Positions 1 to 11,170 of a DNA stretch of 33,670 bases are shown piece by piece. Each line of letters begins with the position of its first letter. Position 1 is the first letter of the stretch. A model generated the notes under the pieces. It did not search any database, was not told the origin of the DNA, and saw nothing but the letters and a program-made list of their open reading frames with translations. The position numbers and the translations under genes were made by a program. The stretch lies in assembly GCA_025786725.1 (NCBI GenBank), contig JAHLTZ010000078.1, forward strand, positions 1 to 33,670, written 5' to 3'. Origin of the DNA: Syncephalis fuscata (taxonomy: Eukaryota > Zoopagomycota > Zoopagomycetes > Zoopagales > Piptocephalidaceae).

Positions 1-835
1 AAAAAGATACAGAAGACTGTGCAATGGATGTAGAGACAGATGTACGCTTATCAGCTGAATATTCAAGTGATCTAAGTGTATCGGAACGGGCCACTGTAAT
101 GCGACAATTCCGTCAAGGAAAGATTAGAATGTAACTATTTGTATTAGTAATAGACGATAAACTAACATGATCAATGATCAGCTTGATTTGTTCTGATTTG
201 GTAGCGCGTGGTATTGATTTAGACTGTGTTCAATCGGTTATTAGCTATGATGTGCCTATTTATATGAAGAAATATATTCATCGAGTAGGACGAACAGCCC
301 GTGCCGGTCGAGCAGGTACAGCATTTACACTGGTTGAAGAACAAGAGGTAAATAAGCAGTGGTGTAGTTTATTGTAGTCTATTTAACTCAAGGGTATAGG
401 CACGGTCATTTAAAGAAATGATGAGAAAGGCAGGCCACTGGGAACAAGTACGAAGAATTAATGTTAAAGCAAATGAACTGGAGCCACTGATTCCATGCTA
501 TGAGGTATAGTTTATATTAACAGCAAAATATAGAGCTGTTTGTTGATTGTTTGATATATGAATAGGCATCATTGGAGGCGTTACAGGCGGCTGTACAGCC
601 ACATCGAGTACGTGTTGTTCAAAAAACAGCAGAAGCGGAGTTGGAAGCAGGAGATGAGAAAGACGACGACGTGAAAGAGGATAAAAAAGAAGCCAACAAT
701 TTACGCGAATTAATGCCACGTCGGACGAATAATAAGAAAGTAGCAACAGCAACAACAAAAAGATTAATGCTAGGAGCCAATGTTTTACGTCAACATTTAC
801 AACAACAATTAACTAGCAATAACAACAGTTTATAA
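1..835 (+). CDS. DBP6: DEAD-box ATP-dependent RNA helicase, DDX51/Dbp6 type (3' part only)
   Basis: C-terminal part of an SF2 RNA helicase; the 5' end lies outside the window. Proposed exons are 1-130, 182-347, 400-504 and 566-835, and all junctions keep frame. Exon 1 is read from base 3. Helicase motif V (ICSDLVARGIDL) and motif VI (YIHRVGRTARAGR) are clear. The tail after motif VI, with 'FKEMMRKAG' and 'ELEPLIP', resembles DDX51/Dbp6, a factor in 60S ribosomal subunit assembly in the nucleolus; that role comes from family knowledge. The first intron (131-181) has a CTAAC branch-like site at 162. The last 60 residues are rich in Lys, Asn and Gln, and an AATAAA sits at 849-854. The gene converges on the Gag-like ORF 110 bp away. 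Helicase identity is near certain; the Dbp6 subfamily is likely. Confidence 0.87.
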
Positions 836-944
836 ATTATTCAAAAGAAATAAAGATGATAAACATAAAATTGTATAGACTAGTAAAAAATGAAATTAAT
901 TAATAAATGAAATTTATTATAATAACAGTCGTGTTAGCTAACAT

Positions 945-1547
945 TTATCTGAAACAACTTCCACGGCGAGTCTTTTCATTATTCATAGTCATCCTAGTTT
1001 CTTCTCTTCGCATATAGCGTCTTCTAATCAAATCAACCGATAATGGCTCCGGTTGAAGGTCAATATCGGCTAATATACCGACATCATCGTTGATTAGGCT
1101 AGACAGCAGACTCAAGGCCATGTTCTGATCGCTTACAGGCAGACCAGCATCTTTTAACTGCTCAGCCATGATCCACATCTTATAGATATGGTCGCCAATG
1201 GGCATTTTAGGATCTTTTTGCATGGTATTAAAGCGACGAAAAAGATTACAAATAGCCAATAAGTCTTTTACTTTAAAGTGATCGGCCAATGTGGCCAATA
1301 TCGTTTTCGACGTGGAGCAAGATGTTACATAATGGATTAGTTCGTCGGAAATCCTTAATAAAATAATGCTCATAGCTTTTTTATCTTTTTCAATCCACAG
1401 TGCATTGTTAACTTTGTCGTCTTTTGATGGCGGATCTTGATCTACCGTTTCATAGGCATCTAGTAAGTCAAGGACCATTCTGATTTTTATCCTCCATGTA
1501 TAATAGTTTTCATGGGTTAATATCTGAATTCGTGTAATATGATCCAT
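945..1547 (-). mobile_element. Ty1/copia-type Gag fragment (UBN2-like), intact ORF ending at the zinc knuckle
   Basis: A 200-residue uninterrupted ORF with the layout of copia Gag: an N-terminal 'ILTHENYYTWRIKI' segment, a 'WIEKDKKAM' segment, then a helical region with 'MPIGDHIYKMWIMAEQLKDAG' -like spacing and 'SLLSSL'. This is the UBN2/retrotran_gag_2 signature, which packages element RNA in a live element. It stops after 'RRGSCFR', just where a CCHC knuckle (CxxCxxxxHxxxxC) would begin. No protease, integrase or reverse transcriptase follows in the 110 bp before the helicase gene. I could not find paired LTRs. It is either a truncated retroelement or a captured gag gene. The absence of any internal stop is notable for a relic. 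Confidence 0.75.
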
Positions 1548-2389
1548 GGTAAATTATTGAAATAGTAGTTAAAAAAAGAGCGTTTAGATAAAAGAGGATA
1601 GAAAGCATGAGAAATTTGCACTAATAAAATAGTACCATGTGAGCGTCCAGACATGGCCATGTGCCGCATGAATTTACATGACGTTGTTTGCTTTAATTTT
1701 CTCGTCTATAGTATATTGTTGCACAAGGCATGGACAGCATACCAAAACCAAATTATCTAGGCTGTTATAGCCACCTATGCTACAAGGAAGATGTTATGCA
1801 TAAAATCCTATTAGACCACGCCATTTAAGTTTTGGTATATGATGCTATGGTTCGTCTAACAATGCTTTAATAAATAATAACTAACACATGCATATTAGCC
1901 GTAGCTATTTATGAAACAAATTAAAATTACATCTGCATATACTAAATTTTGTACAATATATTATAATGTAAAATAAACTATTCTATATATTCATCATGTA
2001 TTAAATAATTAAAATATGATAGATAAGCGTAGCTTAAACTGTCAATAGTAATGATATAAAATAATTACCATATAGTTTCAACTATACAAAACTCATCTAT
2101 TAATTTATTTTTGTGGTTTTATAACATAAATATTATTTGATATTTGCTTTATAGTGCAATGCACAAATTGCTGAAAATATATTACTTTTTAATATGGACT
2201 ATTTTACAAAGTACTAATGTTAATTGGTAAATTTTCTTATTAATAAGTGGATTTCACTACACTTTTTTCTTTTTCGTTGGTTTTTGTCTTTCCCATACCA
2301 CACTCGCACGTGAGCGTGTGTGTTCTTCATTGCTGTTGTTGGTCCTTGTAGTGCTTACGTGGCATTACTGACATACTTTCTGTTCCGCT
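1548..2389. other. Intergenic region between Gag fragment and eIF2A
   Basis: About 840 bp of AT-rich DNA without a supportable gene. A short inverted pair, ataccaaaac at about 1740 and gttttggtat at about 1831, is the only symmetric element I noticed, and it is weak. The last 120 bp (from about 2270) are more GC- and pyrimidine-rich and probably hold the eIF2A promoter and leader. No LTR ends or tRNA primer-binding site could be recognised upstream of the Gag ORF. Confidence 0.5.
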
Positions 2390-4848
2390 ATGACAACGTC
2401 CCCGGCCAACACTGCCACGACTACGTCAGCGTCCACGTCGAATCGACCGGCCGTTCAGTTTGCCTGTAAGTCTGCCGCGGTGCATTACGTATTAGATGAT
2501 GGCGCTGACCTCAGCCACTTGCATTTAGATCGATCCAGTAAGGAATTGGGTGCCTGTTTTGGCCCACCGGAGAATTCACTAGTGGCGGAAAAGTAGGTCA
2601 TATATAAAGCGTGCACACTTGCACTTGTATACATTTGCTGGCAGTGACTGACGATTGATTGCGTGACTAGGCAAACAGGCAATATCCGTATTTTTGTTTA
2701 CAGCAAAGATGGCCGTTTTCTCGCATGGGCAACACCCGAGAAGTAAGTGCAGTATTAATGGGGGAGTGCTATTGCCGCTAACACTGCGCTTTCTTAGAGT
2801 TCAGGTAGTTGAAGCGGCAACTATGCAGCCTGTCTGCGAGATAGTGCGCAATAATATATTGGATTTAGAATTTTCACCGCGTGGCAATTTTCTTTCTACT
2901 TGGGAGCGCTATGGTAATTATTGCACATTTATTGATTAATATATTTTAACAATTATTGCACAAATCTATCTATAATAGTTAAAAACGAAGGCGATGCGCC
3001 AGTTCATCGCAATATGATAATCTGGAACACAATTGGCGCAACAGAAGCCGCTTCATTTACACAACGATCGCAAACAGGCTGGAACGTGCAATGGACGCAT
3101 GATGAATCATTCTGCGCGCGTCTTGTCACCAATGAAATTCACCTGTATCCTGCCAAACAGCTAGCCAAAGGTACACACAGTAACCTTCGATTGGAGGGCG
3201 TATCCAGCTTCTCTATTTCTCCTGGCAAATCGCCATCAATTGCTGCATTCATACCGGAACGTAAAGGTGCACCAGCCAGCATACGTGTATTCAGCTTGAC
3301 CGACTTTCAACGCCCATCGGCCCTTAAGACGTTCTTTAAAGCCGATATGGTACAGATGTACTGGAACGATCTTGGCACTCATTTGATTGTACTTACTCAA
3401 ACGGATGTGGACAATACGGGCAAGTCCTACTACGGCGAAACAGGTCTCTACTACTTGGCAGTATCGGGCAGTTACGACTGCCGAGTAACACTTGATAAAG
3501 AAGGTCCTATCCACGATGTTACTTGGAGTCCAAATTCAAAGGAATTTGTTGTTATCTATGGATTTATGCCGGCCAAGGCAACGCTATTTGACCATCGAGC
3601 CAATGCCATCCATAACTTTGGTACATTGCCGCGCAACTACGTGCGTTTCAGTCCACATGGTCGTTTTGTTTGTCTAGCTGGATTTGGTAATTTGGCTGGT
3701 ACGGTAGATATTTGGGATCGGAAGCGATTGACCAAACTGTCAACCATTGAAGCAAATGGTGCATCTGTTTGCGACTGGTGTCCTGATGGACGGCACTTGA
3801 TGACGGCTACCCTTTCACCGCGTCTACGTGTCGACAATGGCTACAGAGTATGGCATTATCGTGGCGTGTTGGTGCACAAGGAGGATATTCAAGAGCTGTA
3901 TCAGATTGCCTGGCGGCCTGCATCTGTCTCTCTTTATCCAGTGCGCAACACTTTGTCACCAGCACCAAAAGGAATTGAAACTGAAGGCAGCAAGGCAGCA
4001 AACAGTAAGCTGAAACAGATAAAGACAAACCAATATATGTATACTAATCGCTATGGGCTATAGACAAACCAGTGGGTGTATATAGGCCACCTGGTGCTCG
4101 AGCAGCAGCAGTACCTGGTCTATCAAAGGTATGTAACGCATAATATGGTATTTAAATGGATATCTAATTAAATACAATGTAATTATGATGGGAAATGATA
4201 GCCGGGCGCTAGTACCAGTAAATTGATCCCAGGTGCCGCACCCAAAGAGACTGAAGGTAATGGATAATTATATTAGTTTATTGTTTTTTATAAACATTAA
4301 ACGATAGGTTCTGGGTCTAAATCAGCTTCAAAGAGCAAGAAGAAGAAAGACGGAAAGAAAAAGGCTGAGGTTAGTCAACTATTACTATTGCTATCTATTA
4401 ATTCAATTACTAACACACATATTATAGACACCAAAGTCGGCACCCGAAACGAATGGCAATGGCAAACCTTTAGGTAGTGGTAGTAATGGTAAGTTATATG
4501 ACATATAAGTAACTCTGCTAGTATTAGTATTATTCTAATACATGATGATATAGATAAAAAGTCGCCAGAACCTGCTGCTGCTGCTGCTGCTGCTTCTCCC
4601 ACACCAGCCGCGCCTAAACGGCAACTAACTGAAGCAGAAAAGAAAATCAAAGGCGTTCAACGAAAATTGAAGCAAATTGCCGAACTAAAGGAGCGTGTAG
4701 CACGCGGTGAACAGCTTGAATTGACACAGGTAAGTTTAAAACGATTACTTAGTCGATATATCGATACATTTATCTAATTTTGTTATAATAGATTAAAAAG
4801 ATTGATACAGAAGCAAGTTTACAAGAAGAATTGGCAGGACTTCAATAA
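2390..4848 (+). CDS. EIF2A: Eukaryotic translation initiation factor 2A (eIF2A)
   Basis: Non-canonical initiation factor able to deliver Met-tRNA to 40S subunits independently of GTP; this role is known from the family. Proposed exons are 2390-2592, 2671-2742, 2798-2913, 2979-4004, 4064-4128, 4202-4256, 4308-4369, 4428-4488, 4554-4729 and 4792-4848, giving 630 residues in perfect phase; human eIF2A has 585. The beta-propeller is seen in 'SKDGRFLAW', 'LEFSPRGNFLSTW', 'SYYGETGLYYLA', 'YGFMPAKATLFD', 'FSPHGRFVCLAGFGNL' and 'TATLSPRLRVDNGYRVWHY'. It is followed by the YRPPGARA motif, a Lys-rich linker and a charged C-terminal helix ('KKIKGVQRKLKQIAELKER'). A run of seven GCT codons (4574-4594) encodes poly-Ala. 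The N-terminal 25 residues are Thr/Ser-rich and not conserved. The 3' end converges on the F-box gene, with AATAAA at 4876-4881. Confidence 0.96.
4574..4594 (+). repeat. (GCT)7 coding microsatellite in eIF2A
   Basis: Seven uninterrupted GCT codons encode poly-alanine in the low-complexity linker between the eIF2A propeller and its C-terminal helix. The tract keeps frame and is likely length-variable between strains. Confidence 0.9.
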
Positions 4849-4910
4849 GAACCTTTTATTTTGTGATGTCGCAATAATAAATAGATATATTTACTGTTAT
4901 TACTTTTAGT

Positions 4911-4926
4911 ATTATTATTATTATTA
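4911..4926. repeat. ATT microsatellite between convergent 3' ends
   Basis: A short ATT run fills the 75-bp gap between the eIF2A stop (4848) and the F-box gene stop (4924), next to AATAAA-like signals. It probably lies in the overlapping 3' untranslated regions. Confidence 0.75.
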
Positions 4927-6534
4927 TAAAATAGGAACAAAATCGCAGATAATAAGTTGTCCAGACTGTGGATGAAGTAGTACAAGTAGTGAAAGTGTGG
5001 GCAGGCTTAATTGATGCTGTGTAAGACCCGATGGATCCATTGAGTGGATTGTATGACCCGTCACTGGATCAAGTGTAAAGCTGTCGGCTGTTTTTGGTGA
5101 GTAAGCATAGGCCAAGGTATCGGATAGACATTGAAAGCGATACTGTTCCTGTAAGCTATACTCACTTAATACTGCACTCTGACCCAGTTGTCGTACTGAA
5201 TAATGGCGCATACCAGCACCGGTATCCGTACGTCGAGTTAATAGTCTATTCTTGTTGGGTATGCACGTTACAATGGCATCGTCCATTGGTTCACGCCATT
5301 GAAGCTTCTCCACGCCAAAACGTAAAACACCCACGTAAGTTTGAGCAGCTGTGCGTCGATTGAAATCAACAGTCAGCAGCACACGCTGATCATCTAGTCT
5401 AGTGGAGGTGCCTTTTCGGCGTACTAGCATCGGCCAGTATGGACAATAGCCTGAAGTTAGCAGGTGGGGTGTTTTGCGCCCAATTGAAAATAGCTGCCAA
5501 CGAAAGGCCGATGTAAGTCCGTGTGTTTTAGTTTCAAAGCCGACAAAAACGGCCACTGTCGTATTGTTCTGATTGCGGCACTTAATCGCCGCTTCTTCTA
5601 GTGATACATGCAAATGGCAGAATCCTGTAGCCGCAATCAGTTCACCAGTACACCATGTACTGGCTGACAGGTCCATCACGCGATAACGGGAGTTGCCGCA
5701 ATCTGGATCGTCTGAAGGATAGCAAAGACGTACCAAAAGCCAGCGACCAACTAACTGTTGCAATTGAAGGCTATTTGGCGAATGAATCGTTGTCAATAAT
5801 TCGCCACTATCTCTATGCCATACCCAGACACAGGCCATCCATGTGCGTAGCGTGTCCTGTAGTGTTGTTTCTTCTGCTGTTGAGCGATTAAATAATCGTC
5901 GATCAAGTAATGAACCTTGTTGTTTGGATCGTTTTTGACGTACAGCTGGATGTGAGTATACAATACGACCACACACCACAACATAGTTCGAGGATACGAT
6001 TGCTTTCTCCGGATAGGATGTGCAATCGGCCAACGTAGCCATTGCTAGTTCACGCCAGTAAGGTGGCTGATGTGCGTCTACTAAAAACAAACGTCGATCT
6101 TTTTCCGACATTAATAAGGCGCCCCAGTCGGATTTGCCAAGTAGTCTGTAGCGATAGTGCTGTGTTAATGATGGAAGCTGCTGTATATGTTCACGATATT
6201 GGCCATATTTCCAATTGAATTCGGTTCGATTGCGATACAAATATGCTTTATACCAATTGATATTACTGGGTGCAGGCAAGCTACCATTTAACAAATAACG
6301 TGCATCTTGTAGTTCGTTTGCACTTAACAATAACCGAGATTGAAATGTAGCCAGCCAAGCCGCTTCAGCTTCTGTCTCTAAGCTATACTTTTTACTATAT
6401 TGTAGCTTCCATAAGTCTACATTAGCTGTAATGAATACTCGAAAGCGATTATTTGTCGCAGCCAACGACATAATAGTATTAACAGAAAGCCAGGCTGCGA
6501 TCGTGCCCATAATCTCCTTCGGTAGTTGTTCCAT
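4924..6534 (-). CDS. F-box protein, intronless
   Basis: A 536-residue single-exon ORF. Residues 1 to about 50 read as an F-box: 'LPKEIMGTIAAWL' then 'LAATNNRFRVFITANVDLWK', with the usual Leu-Pro start, central Leu/Ile residues and a C-terminal Trp. F-box proteins join substrates to an SCF ubiquitin ligase through Skp1; that is family knowledge. The remaining 480 residues show scattered Trp and Gly residues ('WRQLFSIGRKTP', 'LTVDFNRRTAAQTYVGVLRFG') compatible with beta-propeller-like repeats, but I cannot name a repeat family. It is the only long intronless housekeeping-type gene in a set that otherwise has up to nine introns. It converges with eIF2A (75 bp). An upstream ATG at 6632 is in another frame. 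The substrate is unknown. Confidence 0.8.
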   Translation of the reverse strand: MEQLPKEIMGTIAAWLSVNTIMSLAATNNRFRVFITANVDLWKLQYSKKYSLETEAEAAWLATFQSRLLLSANELQDARYLLNGSLPAPSNINWYKAYLYRNRTEFNWKYGQYREHIQQLPSLTQHYRYRLLGKSDWGALLMSEKDRRLFLVDAHQPPYWRELAMATLADCTSYPEKAIVSSNYVVVCGRIVYSHPAVRQKRSKQQGSLLDRRLFNRSTAEETTLQDTLRTWMACVWVWHRDSGELLTTIHSPNSLQLQQLVGRWLLVRLCYPSDDPDCGNSRYRVMDLSASTWCTGELIAATGFCHLHVSLEEAAIKCRNQNNTTVAVFVGFETKTHGLTSAFRWQLFSIGRKTPHLLTSGYCPYWPMLVRRKGTSTRLDDQRVLLTVDFNRRTAAQTYVGVLRFGVEKLQWREPMDDAIVTCIPNKNRLLTRRTDTGAGMRHYSVRQLGQSAVLSEYSLQEQYRFQCLSDTLAYAYSPKTADSFTLDPVTGHTIHSMDPSGLTQHQLSLPTLSLLVLLHPQSGQLIICDFVPIL

Positions 6535-7847
6535 ATCGTTATAGAAATAATTATAAGCAATGTATTGATAATACTAGTAATATTAATGGTGACCAACGAT
6601 AACGGACAGATAGACGACGAAATAGGCAGCAAGAGTTGCGTTGTTGTATCAACAGTTAATAAGAAATATTCCTTAAAATAAAATGGAAAATAAATATAAT
6701 CACGTGTTGTTGTTATTTTGTGACACGATAAATAGCGTCACCTGTGTTGTATTGCTGGAATATAACTAAATAGTATGATAATTACTACAGTTGTAACAAA
6801 GAAAGAAATTGAAAAATAAGTTATGTGTTGTATTAAGTTTTATTAATATAGAACAAATAATTGAATACACATTTATTTTAATCTAACTGATGATGCTAAA
6901 TTATGCAAAAAATGTAATTTGTTTCATTATGATTTATTGGTTTACCATTGGTATTATTGTATCTGTAGTAGCTCAAAACAGTCAAGCGAAACTTAATCTG
7001 TATATCGCAAGGTATTCAGTTATACGTTTATCACTTAAAATACTCATAGTATAATTATGGACTACAGCTTGGTGGAGCATCTTGATTATTGGCGTGTTTC
7101 TTGTTTATTATTAAACGTTATAAGCAATTTAATGATTATCCAGTTTGTTAATAGATATCGATTACTTTTACAGTTTTATTTTATTATCATTATTGATGTT
7201 AGTGCCCTATATTGTCGAATAGCTATGCCAATATAATTAGAATATAAAGACTGTATCTAAAGGCATTGCTGTAATTATTAAGTATATCACCATACGTTTA
7301 CTATTGTTATAGCCATCAACACTCAGCACCTATTATAAACTACTTAGTTTATTCAGTCATTTAAATTTGAAGGTAAAGATTGTAATAAACCAATTCACTT
7401 TTCATTAATAGCGGCAAGATGTTTTGAATATTGACATTGAAATCATCTAGTGCCATGCACAAATACTAAATTAGAAAAATCAAAGCCTAACCCTTCAAAT
7501 CTTTCAAATGGCTACAATGATATTGCATAGATCTAGATACATGTTTTTTAAACATTTTTAGTTAGAATCAAAGTATAGCAATATGAACACCATGCATAAT
7601 AATAGCATTATTTCATTTTAAAATTTATACCAATGCAATCACGTTAGCAGCAATTAGGCAAAAAGACCAATGTTATAAAACAAAAAGAAAAGGTTTATTG
7701 CATGACAGTCCCAGTCACACGCAAGTAACAGCTTAGCATTAGTTGTCGGTGCCATTTTCAACCGACTAGCAATAGAATTGTACACGGCTGTTTGCATAGT
7801 ATCATTTGTGTTTGCAGAAATCTATTAAATCAATAAATGCAGCAATG
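6535..7847. other. Gene-poor AT-rich region
   Basis: About 1.3 kb with no supportable gene on either strand. The first 100 bp should hold the F-box gene promoter. Short matches to the 12.5-kb area, for example gaatcaaagtata at about 7564 and about 12560, suggest that the direct-repeat homology described at 7848 extends to the left in a decayed form. Confidence 0.5.
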
Positions 7848-8551
7848 CTTATTTAATAATTTAAAATGACACGTATTTAAACTATAAACTGATAGGTTAT
7901 ATATCTACAAAGTACGTGGTCAATGGTTGGCCACGAATGCTGACACCGGCTACACTACTAGTCCAGGAAAAGTAGCGCAATAATGAAATTTTTGATGCAA
8001 TATTGCTTAGTCACAACTAGCTACTTTTCAGGAACAAGTACTGATGAGTGGGATTATTCAGGTGGTGGAAAAAGCAATGAAGGCAGTTGGTGGAAAGGTA
8101 ACAGCGCAGATAGCTAACATATCCATCGTATTGATAACTGTGCAAATACACAGTAGCAGATCACACTGCTGTACTGGCGCTAAAGACTCGCTCAGCGACT
8201 ATACTGACAGTGCGATCTGTAGTAGTAGTCATAACAAAAACAAAGCATACAGCGAGGCTTTACAACATATATTCAACATAGTATAAAAAGTCAAAGATGC
8301 AATTACTATGCCAACAAAACCATTAATACTAATGATCAGAGTGATAAAAATGATTTGTAAAAAGAAGTCGGATTACAAAAGAGCATTGCAAGAGAGTAAT
8401 ATAAATATTGTTTGTATTTGACTAATAACACTATCTATGAAGCATATATGGAATGTACAAATATATGCTATCAAGTGTAAAGAAAGAGAAAGAAAAATAT
8501 GATGACGTAGATTGTGAGACGTGGAACCTGTCAGTCAATATTTATAAACAG
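7848..8551. repeat. Diverged direct repeat, copy 1
   Basis: About 700 bp that can be aligned by eye, in the same orientation, with 12826-13546. Shared blocks include agtactgatgagtg, the stretch around caaaacaaagcatac, attcaacata, and a much better conserved right end (8467-8551). Most of the copy is only moderately similar and carries indels, so the duplication is old. Read on the minus strand, the right end offers an exact TATAAATA box (8539-8546) and, 260 bp on, an ATG (8279) opening MLNICC..., which stops after about 16 codons. In copy 2 the matching ATG opens a 105-residue frame with a signal-peptide-like start. Copy 1 may be the dead copy of a secreted-protein gene; this is a guess. Confidence 0.7.
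8467..8551. promoter_or_regulatory. Conserved promoter-like block, copy 1
   Basis: Eighty-five bases that match 13463-13546 at roughly 90% by eye, far better than the rest of the repeat. In plus order it holds a purine run (aaagaaagagaaagaaaaa), a CRE/AP-1-like TGACGTA at 8503-8509, and TATTTATAAAC at 8539. The last can be read as TATAAATA on the minus strand or TTTATAAA on either strand. The direction of transcription is undecided. No gene follows it on the plus strand here. Confidence 0.5.
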
Positions 8552-8793
8552 TGTTAAATTTATTATAGTTTGTTGTCATAATTTATACAGTTGCAGCTTC
8601 TGTTATAACTCTACTGATTCGAGCTGCCATTAAAGGTTAAAGTTACATAATATTAATAACAATTGCTTTATTGAATTATTATAATAATATTTGAATAAAT
8701 TACATTGTTTGATTTCCTTTCTTCCCCTGATTGCTTAATCAACGTTACATCATCACATTACTGGTGTTGTAACAATACTAAGTATAATTTCAT
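8552..8793. other. Short gap between direct repeat and inverted repeat
   Basis: AT-rich, no supportable gene. It separates the end of direct repeat copy 1 from the left arm of the inverted repeat. Confidence 0.5.
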
Positions 8794-9556
8794 GTAAAAT
8801 AAAGCAAATTGCTTGATATTTTGCACAAGTGTGCGTATAACATGTAAGTAGCTACTGGCAAAGTATACCGTTATTGTATTGTGTGATGGTGCAATAATTA
8901 TAATAATACGCTAATAAATGTGCAAAAATGGCAGTTTTTAGTCATTTATGGCTTGTATAAACAAACTACAGCAAAATGATTGCCAGATTCGAGTTCCCCG
9001 TGCTTGGCTGTATCGTTTGGTATGACTTATAGAACAATGATTTTTGCAAAAAATGTTAGCCGAAAATACGATTTACGTGTAAATAGTAACAAAAATTCAA
9101 GCTATATGTATATCAATAGCATAGATTACCACTGTATATCGGTATTTGTTGATATTAACTTGTTATTGTAATTGTTATAGTAGAGAGTTTCAAATTTATT
9201 TAATTTCGTTTAATTTTTAATATTAATTTTGAAATCATAAAGTTTAATCATCTTTTTGTTAATAAATATTTACGTAAATCGTATTTTCGGCTAACATTTT
9301 TTGCAAAAATCATTGTTCTATAAGTCATACCAAACGATACAGCCAAGCACGGGGAACTCGAATCTGGCAATCATTTTGCTGTAGTTTGTTTATACAAGCC
9401 ATAAATGACTAAAAACTGCCATTTTTGCACATTTATTAGCGTATTATTATAATTATTGCACCATCACACAATACAATAACGGTATACGTTGCCAGTAGCT
9501 ACTTACATGTTATACGCACACTTGTGCAAAATATCAAGCAATTTGCTTTATTATAC
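8794..9556. repeat. Large near-perfect inverted repeat (2 x 285 bp arms, 193-bp spacer)
   Basis: The left arm 8794-9078 is the reverse complement of the right arm 9272-9556, with only two mismatches that I can find (position 8797, and an a/c change in the ggcaaagtatacc segment near 8861). The spacer 9079-9271 is unique AT-rich DNA. Neither arm resembles a neighbouring gene, and no transposase ORF is present. A transcript across the locus would fold into a 285-bp duplex. Near-identity of the arms means a recent origin or active gene conversion. Candidates are a non-autonomous foldback element/MITE, an inverted duplication made by replication error, or a hairpin-RNA locus. No convincing target-site duplication was seen at the outer ends. 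Confidence 0.95.
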
Positions 9557-11000
9557 GTAAAGTTATACGTAGCTTTAGCATTTTATTAATTAAACGATTA
9601 CTATTGTTTTCAATTCACATTTTATGATGGTAATAGATATTAAAACACAAATGGCACATTTCGAGTTTGCCATAGCCATTAGAAATAACAAATATTACGA
9701 ATTAGGATGGCATAGTTATTAGAAATATTAAATACCAAATTTTATAATGTGCATCTGTAGTAACAATAACCGATACTGTCATTTTACAATGCTCATGACT
9801 ATTACACATTGTGCCAGAACATTAACATCACCAGTGTAGCTATTATTTGGAATCAAGATCTACAGTTGAACGTGCTGCTGGTATTTTTGTTTGTAGTTGA
9901 ATATTGCTAATCTAATCGCCAACTGTCAAAAGTTGTTTGATATCAATGATGAGCACAATGTGTAAATATAATATTGACAGCGCAGCTATTAAATATAGAT
10001 ACTTTATGACAGATGCGTATCGATTGAAGTGCTTGGCGATGCTATCAATGATAGGTTTAAGGCTATCTTTTTCTTATTATTGTCGGTAATGCAAGTAAGG
10101 TATTTTTTGTTAGTTCTCCAGCACAAGTATCAATAAATCATTTATCTCTACTACTTGTATAGCCGTGGTTATGCCTACAATACGATAAATTATGCAATAT
10201 GGTTTCATCAGCAGGCAAATTGTAGACAAACATTGAAACATTAGCACGTTTTGTCAATTTGATGTTCAAGTTTGGCATGTTATAACAATTGGATTCGCTG
10301 TAGTTGATAGCAGCATTGTGTTTGCATTGCACGTGAAGTGTTCGTATTTATAGCAGCATTGGTTTATTATCCAATCGTTTGCCTGCTGGTCTACTACAAC
10401 GCCTTGGACTGATATATACATAATAAGTACGACTGTCATTAAAGCAATATTATCGAGTTATAGCGATATTGTACCAAACAATCGGAATGTTTTTATGGGT
10501 CTTGGCCTTATCACTGGTGCATGAAATCACAGATTATAATCGGTAAATACAGCAATGCATGAAACTTCAAACCAGTACCGCAAAGGTTGGGTCAAAACTT
10601 TGATGCAATAAAGCGAGCACAAACTTGTATCGTGCAAGAATATGAAACATGCAGTGTGCTATAATGAGTAAAATCAGTTCTACAATATAGCACATTGATC
10701 TATGTGCTGGTATATTTGTTAATATAAATCACTATTTCTAAAATAAAAACAATTTATAGCATACAAGTATAGTTGGCAAATTGTGGTAACATAATGTATA
10801 GAAGATGCGATTTCGATAACAATGGGATAGTTGGTTGACTACATGAAACACGAAAGTAAGAGCCATTAAGGACAGGTGTGTTTTAGCATGGTGTGCTTGG
10901 AGATGTTGTTTATTGCATCATTCAAGACCTAAAAAAGAACACCCCTGGTCATGGGTATAATCACGAAACACATTTTAATATCTGCCAATATGAGATTGAA
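9557..11000. other. Gene-poor AT-rich region upstream of CAP gene
   Basis: About 1.4 kb without a supportable gene. Open frames here are short and show no recognisable motif. The region leads into the TATA box of the CAP gene. Confidence 0.5.
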
Positions 11001-11008
11001 TATAAATA
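11001..11008 (+). promoter_or_regulatory. TATA box of the CAP gene
   Basis: Exact TATAAATA, 163 bp upstream of the chosen ATG. The same octamer lies upstream of both small secreted peptide genes, at 22215 and 23776 on the minus strand. I did not note an equally clear box in front of the housekeeping genes. Confidence 0.7.
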
Positions 11009-11170
11009 CTCGGCTATCTATATGGTCAATGGTTGATTCAGCATCTCAAAGCAACAGCTTCTGCAACAAATTACGCCATCATCTTTACGCCATTGATTAC
11101 AGCTAGTCTGATCAACCAACTAAACTCACCACTGTTACGCACAACGTTTAAACTTACGAACATTATCATC

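Noticed and set aside
1738-1838. Possible short MITE with ataccaaaac / gttttggtat ends
   Set aside because: Only 10 bp of symmetry, no target-site duplication; expected by chance in AT-rich DNA.
8044-8286. 80-codon plus-strand frame in direct repeat copy 1
   Set aside because: The matching stretch in copy 2 has a stop and indels, so the frame is not conserved; no motif.
8980-9005. tRNA-like T-loop (attcgagttcccc) in the inverted repeat
   Set aside because: The flanking stems do not pair and no acceptor or anticodon arm can be built.
8980-9171. 63-codon frame starting inside the left arm of the inverted repeat
   Set aside because: It runs from arm into spacer, has no motif, and the composition is that of AT-rich non-coding DNA.
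10138-10332. 64-codon minus-strand frame in the gene-poor block
   Set aside because: No signal peptide, no motif and no similarity to the repeats; chance frame in AT-rich DNA.
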